Both the position numbers and the translations under genes were made by a program. 64,000 nucleotides of DNA from Termitidicoccus mucosus (GTDB lineage Bacteria; Verrucomicrobiota; Verrucomicrobiia; Opitutales; Opitutaceae). This document shows positions 1 through 8,011 of the stretch, piece after piece; positions within the stretch are counted from its first letter, which is position 1, and each line of letters begins with the position of its first letter. The DNA is taken from the NCBI RefSeq assembly GCF_038725785.1, contig NZ_CP109796.1, positions 5,704,501 to 5,768,500 on the forward strand. The letters are read 5' to 3'. Below the pieces are notes generated by a model, which did no database searches, was not told the DNA's origin, and saw nothing but the letters and a program-made list of their open reading frames with translations.

Positions 1-471
1 AAACCGACCACGCGCGCGGAGGAGTTCAAGGCGGTCTTTTCGGTGCCCTACGCACCAGGAAAATTGGAGGCGGCCGGAGTGCGGGCCGGGCGCGAGACGG
101 AGCGTTTCGCGCTGGTCACGGCCAGCGCGCCGGCGCGTCTGCGGTTGACGCCGGACCGCGGGCGGATCTCGGCCGACGGGCAGGATCTTTCCTTTGTGGT
201 GGTCGAGGTGCTCGACGCCAACGGCGTGGTGGTGCCTTCCGCGGATCATTCCGTCCGCTACACGCTCGACGGCCCCGCCGCCCTTGCCGGCATCGGCAGC
301 GCGGACCTCACCGATCGCGATTCCTATCGCGCGAATCCACGTCGTGTTTTCCAAGGCCGGGCCTTGGTGATCGTCCGGGCCGGCGATAAAGCCGGAACAG
401 TCAAACTCACCGCCTCCGCGCCGGGCCTGCCTCCGGCGGAGTTCACCCTTTATATGGAATCATCCCGCTAA
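1..471 (+). CDS. C-terminal fragment of a GH2 glycosidase (beta-galactosidase type), cut by the window edge
   Basis: The reading frame is open from the first base and ends with TAA at 469-471, so the true start lies outside the window. The visible 156 residues form the Ig-like C-terminal module common in large GH2 beta-galactosidases: VPYAPG followed by ARLRLTPDR, the DGQDLSFVVVEVLDANG stretch and FQGRALVIVRA. No catalytic residues fall inside the window, so the substrate cannot be read. A GTG at 43 is internal and should not be taken as the start. The next gene begins 5 bases downstream on the same strand, which suggests one operon with the GH106 enzyme. Confidence 0.8.
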   Translation, partial: KPTTRAEEFKAVFSVPYAPGKLEAAGVRAGRETERFALVTASAPARLRLTPDRGRISADGQDLSFVVVEVLDANGVVVPSADHSVRYTLDGPAALAGIGSADLTDRDSYRANPRRVFQGRALVIVRAGDKAGTVKLTASAPGLPPAEFTLYMESSR

Positions 472-476
472 CCGCC

Positions 477-3400
477 ATGCCGACACCAACCAGCCATGCG
501 TTTCTCGTCCGCGCTCTTGCGTTTTTTTTCATCGCGTTCGGATGCGGAGTGGCTTCCTCCATGCTGCGCGCGGGCGTTTCGGGTGGGACGTATCCGTTTG
601 GCGGCGGGCTTGCGGAGGCGCGGCAGCGCGTAGCGCAGGCATCCTGCCTGCCGTCTTCTGCGGGCGCGCGCAGCGCGGCATTTTTTTCGGAAAAGAGTCA
701 GCGGCGCTTCGCGCCTTTGGCCTCGACGGCAGGCAGGATGCCTGCGCTACGCGCGTTGCCGCGCGAAACTGAGATCGCGGGCAAAGGACATGGTGAAACA
801 TTGGAGGCCGTTTTTCGCGAGCCACCCGAGGCGGCGCGACCGTGGGTGTTTTGGTATTGGATGAAGGCAAGTTCGTCCCGCGCGGGCATCACCGCCGACC
901 TCGAGGCGATGAAGGCGGCCGGCATCGGCGGCGCGCATCTGGTGCCGATCCAGGGCGCGGCCAGGCCGCCCTTGTTCGATCCGCCGGCCGAGCAATTCAC
1001 CGAGGCGTGGTGGGACCATGTGCTATGGGCCTTCAAGGAGGCGGACCGGCTCGGGTTGAAGATCGGCATGCACGGAAGCGACGGCTACGCGACGGCGGGC
1101 GGCCCTTGGATCACGCCCGAACTTTCCATGCAAAAGGTCGTCTGGACCGCGACGCAGATCGAGGGCGGGCGCCGTGTCGAGCAGGCGTTGCCTCAACCCG
1201 AGACGAGCCAGGACTACTACCGCGACATCATCACGGTCGCGTATCCCGCGCCGCCGGGCGCCGGCATCAGCTCGCGCACGATCAAACCCCGCGTGACGAC
1301 CAGCCGCGCCGGAGTGGACGCGGGGACGCTGGCGGAGGGTGACGGTACGGTTTTCACGAGCGAGGAGGCGTGCTGGATTCAGTATGAATTTGAGCGGCCC
1401 TTTGCCTGCCGGGCGCTCACGGTGCGCATTCCGCGGACCAAGGGCATACAAACCGCCACCTATCACGCCAACCACCTCGCGGTCGAGGTCAGCGACGATG
1501 GACGCCGGTTTCGCAAGCTCGTGCAACTGGAGCCGCCGCGCCACGGCTGGCAGGATGGCGACGCCGATGTCACGCACGCCATCCCGGAGGTGACCGCGAA
1601 ATTTTTCCGTTTCGTCTTCGACCCGGAAAAGGCCACGCCGGGCGAGGAGGATCTCGACTCGGCCAAATGGAAACCCATGCTCAAGCTCACCGGCATCGAT
1701 TTGCTGGCCGAGTCGCGCCTGCATCATTACGAAAGCAAAACCGGCGAGGTATGGCGCGTGTCGCCGCCCACGCCGGCGAACCTCGTGCCCGCCGATGCTT
1801 GCGTGCCGCTGGAGAAGTGCGTTGACCTCACCGGTCGCGTCGGCGCCGACGGACGGCTGGCGTGGGATGCTCCGGTCGGAAACTGGACGGTATTGCGCAT
1901 CGGGCACACCTCCACGGGCGCGCGCAACGACCCCGCCGGCGCGCTCATCGGGCTCGAATGCGACAAGTTCAACCCCACCGCGGCGCGGCTCATGTTTGAC
2001 CGCTGGTTCGGCGAGATCATCCGCCGCGCCGGACCGGAGCTGTCGGGGCGCGTGCTGAAGGTGTTTCACATCGACAGTTGGGAGTGCGGCAGCCAGAACT
2101 GGTCGCCGGTTTTCCGCGACGAATTTCAACGCCGCCGGGGTTACGATCCGCTGCCCTGCCTTCCGGCCATGGCGGGCGTGCCGATCGAAAGCGCGGATGT
2201 TTCCGAGCGTTTCCTGCGCGATGTGCGCGAGACGATCGGCGAGCTGGTCCGGGATAATTTTTACGCTCCATTGCACGAGCTCGCGCAGGCGCATGGTTGC
2301 GCTTTCAGCGGCGAGTGCACCGCGCCGGTGATGGCCGGCGACGGCATGTCGATTTTTGGCGCGCTCGACACGCCGATGGGCGAGTTCTGGCTGCGCAGTC
2401 CCACGCACGACAAGATCAACGACATGCTCGACGCCATCTCGGGCGCGCGCGCCTACGGGAAACCCGTCGTGCAGGCCGAGGCGTTCACCGAGCTGTGGCT
2501 GGCGTGGGACGAAACGCCTGCCTCGGTCAAGGCGCTGGGCGACTTCAACTACGCGCTCGGGGCGAACCGTTTCGTTTATCACGTCTTCACGCACAATCCG
2601 TGGACCGACCGCAGGCCCGGCATGGCGATGGGGCACGTGGGACTGTATTTCCAGCGCGACCAGACGTGGTGGCGGCCCGGGCGCGCATGGGTGGACTACG
2701 CGAGCCGCTGCCAGGCCTTGTTGCAACAAGGCGCGCCGGTCGCGGACATCGCGGTCTTCACCGGCGACGACGCCCCGCGCCGCGCGGTCGCGCCCTGGCG
2801 GCTGGCTTCGACGCTGCCCGGTTTCTTCCCGGCCAATGACACGCGGCTGGCCAAAAAAATCATCGAGTCGTCCGACTGGGCCGATCCCCTGCGCGGATAC
2901 GCCTACGACTCCATCAACCGGGACGCGTTGCTGCGACTCGCCCGTGTGCGCGACGGACGGCTCGAACTCCCCGGCGGAGCGAGTTATGCGATCCTGATCG
3001 TGCCCGCGTCCAACCCGCTCGCGCCCGCGGCTTCCGCGCTCACGCCGGAAATCACGCGGCGGTTGCGTGAAATCGCCGAGGCGGGCGTGACCGTCATTCT
3101 GGGCGAACGTCCCGCGCGGTCGCCCAGCCTGGGCGGTTTTCCGGGAAGCGACGCCGAGGTGGCGCGTGACGCCGGGATTCTCTGGCCCGAAAACACCGCG
3201 CCCGGAACCGGCGCGCGTTCGCTCAAGCAAGGGCGTGTCGCGACCGGGCCGTTCCCGGAGGGCTCGTTTGCCGCGCTCCATCTCGCGCCCGATTTCACCG
3301 CGACGGCGGAGGACGGCGCGCGGGCGGACGGAATCGCTTGGACGCATCGCGCGGGGGCCGGCTGGGATTTTTATTTTGTCTCCAATCAGCGCAACACAGA

Positions 3401-4115
3401 GCGCGTGCTCGATCTTTCCCTGCGGGCGACCGGCCGCGTGCCGGAGTTGTGGGACCCGGTGAGCCGTGAGACTCGCGCGGCCGGCACGTGGGCGATGCGC
3501 GACGGACGCACGGTGCTTCCGGTGCGCCTGCCGCCCAACGGCTCGCTTTTTGTCGTCCTGCGCAAGCCGGGCGAACCGGCCGCGCAGTCCGCGACACCCA
3601 ACTGGCGCGAACTCGTCGTCGCGCAACCGTTGACCGGGAAATGGACGGTGACGTTCGATCCGGCGTTTGGCGGGCCGCGGTCGCCGCGGGTTTTTGACCG
3701 GCTGCAATCGTGGACGGAGTTTCCCGACGACGGCATCCGCCATTACTCGGGCACGGCCGTGTATGCCGCCTCCTTTGAGTGGAACGCCTCCGCAAAAACC
3801 GGCGACCGCGTGTGGCTCGATCTCGGCCGCGTGGCCGAACTGGCCGAGGTCTCGGTTAACGGCGCGCCCTGCGGCATCGCGTGGACGCCGCCGTATCGCG
3901 TCGAGGTGACGCCCGCGCTGCGCGCCGGGGCAAACGAACTTCGTATCGAAATTACGAATACGTGGTTCAACCGCCTCGCTGGCGACCGCGACAAGCCCGA
4001 GTCCGAACGCATCGCCCGCACGACCGCGGCCGACGCGACGAAAGGCAAACCGTTGCTCGACGCCGGCCTGCTCGGACCGGTCGCGCTTTGCGTCGAGCCC
4101 CCCGCCAGGAAATGA
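477..4115 (+). CDS. GH106-type alpha-L-rhamnosidase, exported
   Basis: A 1212-residue glycosidase. Residues 1-35 form a signal peptide with a hydrophobic core (LAFFFIAFGCGVA). The catalytic part starts near residue 115 with the GH106 signature WVFWYWMKASSSRAGITADLEAM and AGIGGAHLVPIQG. A C-terminal beta-sandwich follows (about 1070-1200, LWDP.., VSVNGAPCGIAW, NELRIEITNTWFNRLAGD), as usual in this family. GH106 enzymes remove terminal alpha-L-rhamnose from pectic side chains, and a Bacteroides homologue acts on RG-II. Residues 51-92 are not family sequence: they are encoded by an inverted repeat that entered the gene in frame between the signal peptide and the catalytic domain. The ATG at 477 is chosen because it directly precedes the signal peptide. 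Confidence 0.82.
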   Translation: MPTPTSHAFLVRALAFFFIAFGCGVASSMLRAGVSGGTYPFGGGLAEARQRVAQASCLPSSAGARSAAFFSEKSQRRFAPLASTAGRMPALRALPRETEIAGKGHGETLEAVFREPPEAARPWVFWYWMKASSSRAGITADLEAMKAAGIGGAHLVPIQGAARPPLFDPPAEQFTEAWWDHVLWAFKEADRLGLKIGMHGSDGYATAGGPWITPELSMQKVVWTATQIEGGRRVEQALPQPETSQDYYRDIITVAYPAPPGAGISSRTIKPRVTTSRAGVDAGTLAEGDGTVFTSEEACWIQYEFERPFACRALTVRIPRTKGIQTATYHANHLAVEVSDDGRRFRKLVQLEPPRHGWQDGDADVTHAIPEVTAKFFRFVFDPEKATPGEEDLDSAKWKPMLKLTGIDLLAESRLHHYESKTGEVWRVSPPTPANLVPADACVPLEKCVDLTGRVGADGRLAWDAPVGNWTVLRIGHTSTGARNDPAGALIGLECDKFNPTAARLMFDRWFGEIIRRAGPELSGRVLKVFHIDSWECGSQNWSPVFRDEFQRRRGYDPLPCLPAMAGVPIESADVSERFLRDVRETIGELVRDNFYAPLHELAQAHGCAFSGECTAPVMAGDGMSIFGALDTPMGEFWLRSPTHDKINDMLDAISGARAYGKPVVQAEAFTELWLAWDETPASVKALGDFNYALGANRFVYHVFTHNPWTDRRPGMAMGHVGLYFQRDQTWWRPGRAWVDYASRCQALLQQGAPVADIAVFTGDDAPRRAVAPWRLASTLPGFFPANDTRLAKKIIESSDWADPLRGYAYDSINRDALLRLARVRDGRLELPGGASYAILIVPASNPLAPAASALTPEITRRLREIAEAGVTVILGERPARSPSLGGFPGSDAEVARDAGILWPENTAPGTGARSLKQGRVATGPFPEGSFAALHLAPDFTATAEDGARADGIAWTHRAGAGWDFYFVSNQRNTERVLDLSLRATGRVPELWDPVSRETRAAGTWAMRDGRTVLPVRLPPNGSLFVVLRKPGEPAAQSATPNWRELVVAQPLTGKWTVTFDPAFGGPRSPRVFDRLQSWTEFPDDGIRHYSGTAVYAASFEWNASAKTGDRVWLDLGRVAELAEVSVNGAPCGIAWTPPYRVEVTPALRAGANELRIEITNTWFNRLAGDRDKPESERIARTTAADATKGKPLLDAGLLGPVALCVEPPARK
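626..754. repeat. Inverted repeat inserted in frame inside the GH106 gene
   Basis: Two perfectly complementary 30-base arms (626-655 and 725-754) flank a 69-base loop. The arms carry the palindromic core GCAGGCATCCTGCCTGC. The element is read through by the rhamnosidase frame and gives peptide pieces AQASCLP and AGRMPAL on either side of a low-complexity loop. It sits in the linker after the signal peptide, where an insertion is tolerable. Confidence 0.85.
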
Positions 4116-4141
4116 CAGGAGGGAATTTCTAAAAAACATGG

Positions 4142-4323
4142 ATCACAGAGCACACAGAGCGCCGACACAGAGACCACGGAGGGCAAAAAGAATGATGAAA
4201 GGCCTTCGATAAAAATAAACTCATTGAAAACAAATAAATTAAACCCGCTTTTTTCGCAAAACGCGGCGATCAATCAGGCGGACCTCCGTGCCCTCTGTGT
4301 CCGCGCTCTGTGTGCTCTGTGAT
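4142..4323. repeat. Long near-perfect inverted repeat between the GH106 and GH42 genes
   Basis: A 41-base left arm (4142-4182, beginning ATCACAGAGCACACAGAG) is matched with few mismatches by a right arm (4283-4323, ending CTCTGTGTGCTCTGTGAT). The AT-rich loop is about 100 bases. It fills most of the gap between the two genes. The CACAGAG wording resembles the dispersed repeats at 13484-13774 and 58721-58868 in style, but not in exact sequence. No promoter or coding sequence can be supported inside it. Confidence 0.8.
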
Positions 4324-4369
4324 GAAAAACAATTTTTAGAACCTCCCAGGAAATAATCTCCGCCTCGCC

Positions 4370-6427
4370 ATGACCAAAACCATCCGCCTCGCCCTCGCGC
4401 TGTTTTCTTCCTTGTTGTTCTCCGCTTCCGTCATCCGGGCGGCGGAGACTCCGCCGCTCGTGCTCGGCTCCGCCTGGTATCCCGAGCAATGGACGGAAGC
4501 CGATTGGGAAAAGGACCTGGCGCTGATGAAGGCGGCCGGATTCAACATGGTGCGCATCGGCGAGTTTGCCTGGAGCAGCATGGAGCCGGAGGAAGGCCGC
4601 TACACCTTCGACTGGCTCGAAAAGGCGGTCGCCGCCGCGGCGAGGCACGGCATGGTCGTCGTGCTCGGCACGCCGACCGACGCGCCGCCCGCCTGGTTGA
4701 CGAGCAAATATCCCGAGACCCTCCGCGTCGCGCCGGACGGCCGCCAGCTCCAGCACGGGGACCGCCGCCAGTTCAATTATTCGAGCCGGAAATACCGCGA
4801 GCATTGCCGCGCCATCGTCGGGCGGATGGCGGAACGTTTCGGCCGCAATCCGCACGTGATCGGCTGGCAGATCGGCAACGAATACACCGAGGACTCCTTC
4901 GACGACGAGTCGCGCCGCGCGTTTCACGATTGGCTGAGGGAGAAATACAAGAGCATCGACCTGCTGAACCGGCATTGGGTCACCGCCTACTGGAGCCAGG
5001 CCTATAACTCGTGGAGCCAGATCCCCATGAACACCGGCCGCAACAATCCCGGCCTGATGCTCGACTACAAGCGCTTCGTCACCGACCAGTGGCGCAGCCT
5101 CCAGCGCGAGCAGCGCGATGTCATCCGCGGCCATGCGGGCGCGCGCCAGTTCATCACCACCAACCTCGGCGGCCTCGGCTGGGCCAACCGGTTCAACCGG
5201 CAGGTCATCGCCTCCGACCTCGACCTGATCACGTGGGACAACTATGTCGGCTCCGGCCACATCGAGCCGTATCGCAACGGCGCCACCCATGACCTCGTGC
5301 GCGGCTGGAAGAACATGAACTTCTGGGTCATGGAAATGCAGCCCGGTTTTGTGGATTGGGCGCAGGTCAGCAACTCGCTCGACAAGGGCGAGACCCGCGC
5401 GCTGGTCTGGGCGGCGGTCGGGCACGGCGCCGACGGCATCGCATTCTGGCAATGGCGCAGCGCGCTCAACGGCCAGGAGCAATATCACGGCGTGCTCGTC
5501 GGCCCCGACGGCGGCCCCGTGCCGTTCTACGAGGAGGCGCGGAAGATCGGCGAGGATTTTGCCAAGGCCGCGCCGCTGCTCAAAAACACCGCGCCGCGCT
5601 CCGAGGTCGCGCTGCTCCACGATTACGACAGCCGCTGGGCCATCGATTTCAACCGCTTTTCCCAACGCTACGAACAACTCGACATCCTCATCGACTACTA
5701 TCGGGTCTTCCGCGACATCACGCAATCGGTGGACATCGTCGATCCCGCGTCGGAGCTCGACCGCTACAAGCTCGTGCTCGCCCCGAGCCTCAACGTCATT
5801 TCCGCCGGCCTCGCGCGCCATCTCGCCGCCTACGTGGAGCGCGGCGGGCACCTGGTGCTCGGGCCGCGCTCCGGCATGAAAAACGAGTTCAACGCGCTCA
5901 ACACCGAGCGCCAGCCAGGGCCGCTGGCGCCCGTGCTCGGCGCGCGGGTGGAGCAATTCTATGCGCTGCCCGACCCCATTCCGCTCGATGGCGAGTGGGG
6001 CGGCGGCACGGCCGATATCTGGGCCGAATTTTTCTCGCAGCTCGCGCCCGGCACGCAGGTGCTCATGCGCTACGGCGCCGCCAACGGCTTCCTCGACGAC
6101 CAGCCCGCCGCCGTGTCGCGCAAGGTCGGACGGGGCACACTGACCCACCTCGGCGCGGTGCTGGAAAAACCGCTGATGCACCGTGCCGCGCTCGCGATGC
6201 TGGCGGACGCCGGCATCCCGGCCAGGCCACCGCTGCCGGTGCCGGAAGGGATCGAGGTCTGCCGCCGGGTGGGCGAGGGGCGCGAATTGTATATCGTCAT
6301 CAACCACACGCCGCGCCCGGTCGAGATCGGGCTGCCCGGAAACATGCGAGACATCCTCGACGGCGGCGAGACCGGCCGCCTCACGCTTTCACCGCGCGGC
6401 GTGGCGGTGTTGCAAAAATTGCCGTGA
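4370..6427 (+). CDS. GH42 beta-galactosidase, exported
   Basis: 685 residues. Residues 1-25 form a clear signal peptide ending in an Ala-Ala site. The TIM-barrel catalytic domain (about 30-400) shows the GH42 hallmarks: AWYPEQW at 35-41, and the acid/base glutamate in WQIGNEY (Glu171). The nucleophile is the glutamate in WVMEMQPG (Glu322). A trimerisation-like domain follows (LAPSLNVIS), then a small C-terminal beta domain. The family hydrolyses terminal beta-galactose, and some members act on alpha-L-arabinopyranosides, so the pectic substrate is not fixed by sequence. The signal peptide points to a periplasmic enzyme. It lies between GH106 and the URO-D-fold gene on the same strand. Confidence 0.9.
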   Translation: MTKTIRLALALFSSLLFSASVIRAAETPPLVLGSAWYPEQWTEADWEKDLALMKAAGFNMVRIGEFAWSSMEPEEGRYTFDWLEKAVAAAARHGMVVVLGTPTDAPPAWLTSKYPETLRVAPDGRQLQHGDRRQFNYSSRKYREHCRAIVGRMAERFGRNPHVIGWQIGNEYTEDSFDDESRRAFHDWLREKYKSIDLLNRHWVTAYWSQAYNSWSQIPMNTGRNNPGLMLDYKRFVTDQWRSLQREQRDVIRGHAGARQFITTNLGGLGWANRFNRQVIASDLDLITWDNYVGSGHIEPYRNGATHDLVRGWKNMNFWVMEMQPGFVDWAQVSNSLDKGETRALVWAAVGHGADGIAFWQWRSALNGQEQYHGVLVGPDGGPVPFYEEARKIGEDFAKAAPLLKNTAPRSEVALLHDYDSRWAIDFNRFSQRYEQLDILIDYYRVFRDITQSVDIVDPASELDRYKLVLAPSLNVISAGLARHLAAYVERGGHLVLGPRSGMKNEFNALNTERQPGPLAPVLGARVEQFYALPDPIPLDGEWGGGTADIWAEFFSQLAPGTQVLMRYGAANGFLDDQPAAVSRKVGRGTLTHLGAVLEKPLMHRAALAMLADAGIPARPPLPVPEGIEVCRRVGEGRELYIVINHTPRPVEIGLPGNMRDILDGGETGRLTLSPRGVAVLQKLP

Positions 6428-6452
6428 TTTTGAACCACATCCGCCAAACCCC

Positions 6453-7490
6453 ATGAACCACATCGAACGCTTCCTCGCCACCACCGGGCGTCGTCCCGTG
6501 GACCGGCCCGCCTCCTGGCTCGGCATTCCCGACCGCTCGGCCATTCCGAAACTTTTCGCGCACTTCGGCGTTTCCGACATGCCCGCCCTGAAGGCCCGCC
6601 TGAATGACGATGTCTATCCGGTGGAGGTGCCCTATCATTCGCCGACCAGCGACGCCATTTACGCCGCCTTCGATTTTGCCAAGAACAAACACGACCCCGG
6701 CGAACGCACGCTGACCTCGCCGGGATTTTTCGAAGACTACTCCGACCCGGCGGACGTTGATAAATTCGACTGGCCCGACCCGGAAAAATATATCGATCCC
6801 GCGCGCTGCCAGGCGGCGGTGGAGGCGGTGCCCGCCGGTTACGCCGTGATGGGGGTGGTGTGGGCGGCGCATTTTCAGGATGCCTGCGCCGCGTTCGGCA
6901 TGGAGACCGCCCTGGTCAAAATGATGACCGAGCCGGACATGTTTCGCGCGGTGATCGACCGCATCCTCGCGTTTTACCTCAAGGCCAACGCGATCTTCTT
7001 CGAGGCCGCCAAGGGGAGGCTGCACGCCGTGCTCATGGGCAATGATTTCGGCAGCCAGACCTGCCTCATGCTCTCACCCGCGCTGTTGCGGGAGTTTGTA
7101 TTTGAGGGTGTCCGCAGACTTGTCGATCAGGCCAGGGGCTACGGCCTCAAGGTGGTGTATCATTCCTGCGGGGCGATCAGCGAAATCATCCCCGACCTTA
7201 TAGACTTGGGCGTGGACATCGTCCACCCCATCCAGGCGCTCGCCACCGGAATGGAACCCGCGGGGCTGAAGGCGAAATTTGGCGGGCGGGTGTCGTTTTG
7301 CGGAGGCGTGGACGCGCAAAACCTGCTAGTGCGCGGAACGCCGGACGAAGTGCGGGCCAAGGTCGCCGAGCTTAGGTCGATCTTCCCCACCGGCCTCATC
7401 ATTTCGCCGAGCCACGAGGCCATTCTCGCCGACATAAACCCGGCGAACATCGAGGCCCTGTTCGATGCCGCCGGCCAGCCTGTGCCATGA
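6453..7490 (+). CDS. URO-D-fold protein of the MtaA/CmuA methyltransferase type
   Basis: 345 residues, cytoplasmic, homologous over its length to the uroporphyrinogen decarboxylase superfamily. It keeps the zinc/thiolate site of the corrinoid methyltransferase branch: His237-x-Cys239 (YHSCGAISE) and Cys283 (SFCGGVD). A haem-pathway decarboxylase would not need this. The ATG at 6453 follows the GH42 stop by 25 bases; an upstream in-frame extension would lie wholly inside GH42 and is rejected. The gene overlaps the rhamnose mutarotase by four bases. Relatives are common in sugar operons of Verrucomicrobia and Planctomycetes, but I know of no settled role. Because RG-II contains 2-O-methyl-fucose and 2-O-methyl-xylose, methyl-group removal is a reasonable but untested guess. 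Confidence 0.75.
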   Translation: MNHIERFLATTGRRPVDRPASWLGIPDRSAIPKLFAHFGVSDMPALKARLNDDVYPVEVPYHSPTSDAIYAAFDFAKNKHDPGERTLTSPGFFEDYSDPADVDKFDWPDPEKYIDPARCQAAVEAVPAGYAVMGVVWAAHFQDACAAFGMETALVKMMTEPDMFRAVIDRILAFYLKANAIFFEAAKGRLHAVLMGNDFGSQTCLMLSPALLREFVFEGVRRLVDQARGYGLKVVYHSCGAISEIIPDLIDLGVDIVHPIQALATGMEPAGLKAKFGGRVSFCGGVDAQNLLVRGTPDEVRAKVAELRSIFPTGLIISPSHEAILADINPANIEALFDAAGQPVP

Positions 7491-7810
7491 AACGATACGG
7501 AAGCGTCATAAGGATCGCGCCCGGAAAGCTGGAGGAATATAAAAAACTCCACGCCGCCGCCTGGCCCGGCGTGCTTCGGATGATTTCCGCCTGCAATATC
7601 CGGAATTACAGCATCTATCACAAGGATGGCTGGCTCTTCAGTTATTTCGAATATGTCGGCGACAATTATGAGGCGGACATGGCGAGGATGGCCGCCGATC
7701 CCGAAACGCGCCGCTGGTGGGCCGTTTGCAAGCCGTGCCATGAGCCTCTCTCCACCCGCGGGGAGGGCGAATGGTGGGCGGAAATGGAGGAGCTGTTTCA
7801 CCATTCATGA
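7487..7810 (+). CDS. rhaM: L-rhamnose mutarotase
   Basis: 107 residues, the normal size for the family. It has the expected N-terminal motif KRYGSVIRIAPGK..EYKKLHAAAWPGV, with Tyr18 and His22 at the positions used by the Escherichia coli enzyme. The family signature IRNYSIYHKDGWLFSYFEYVG follows, and WWAVCKPCHEPL and WWAEMEELFH close the protein. The enzyme interconverts the alpha and beta anomers of L-rhamnose, feeding downstream isomerase or dehydrogenase steps. Its ATG overlaps the TGA of the preceding gene (ATGA at 7487-7490), so translation is probably coupled. It fits the rhamnosidase genes around it. Confidence 0.92.
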   Translation: MKRYGSVIRIAPGKLEEYKKLHAAAWPGVLRMISACNIRNYSIYHKDGWLFSYFEYVGDNYEADMARMAADPETRRWWAVCKPCHEPLSTRGEGEWWAEMEELFHHS

Positions 7811-7853
7811 GTAATATAATATGAGACATCGCCTGTTTGATTTGCCACATGCT

Positions 7854-7938
7854 GATGGAGGGCCGAGCTCCTGCGAGGCCGTCGCCGGAAAACGCTGTGT
7901 CCAACCGTGACGGCCTCGCAGGAGCTCGGCCCTCCATC
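7854..7938. repeat. Dispersed inverted repeat, GAGGGCCGAGCTC family, copy 1
   Basis: Two perfect 30-base arms (7854-7883 and 7909-7938) surround a 25-base loop, giving a very stable hairpin between the mutarotase and permease genes. The same arm core (GGAGGGCCGAGCTC and GCGAGGCC) returns at 53308-53386 and 59721-59798. Loop sequences differ between copies while the arms are kept, as in mobile REP/MITE-like elements. Confidence 0.9.
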
Positions 7939-8011
7939 AAAGGCTCATTTTTATCGATAATGAGTATAATGTCCTAAAACCCTGAACCCGCCGGCGAGCG
8001 GGGTCCGTATC

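Noticed and set aside
1023-4139. Long open frame on the minus strand opposite the GH106 gene (over 1000 codons).
   Set aside because: Arginine/glycine/alanine-rich shadow of a GC-rich gene; no domain, while the plus strand encodes a clear glycosidase.
7638-7940. Minus-strand frame over the repeat after the mutarotase gene.
   Set aside because: Its peptide (GRAPARP, GLAGARP) is simply the translated inverted repeat; the same false peptides arise at the other copies.
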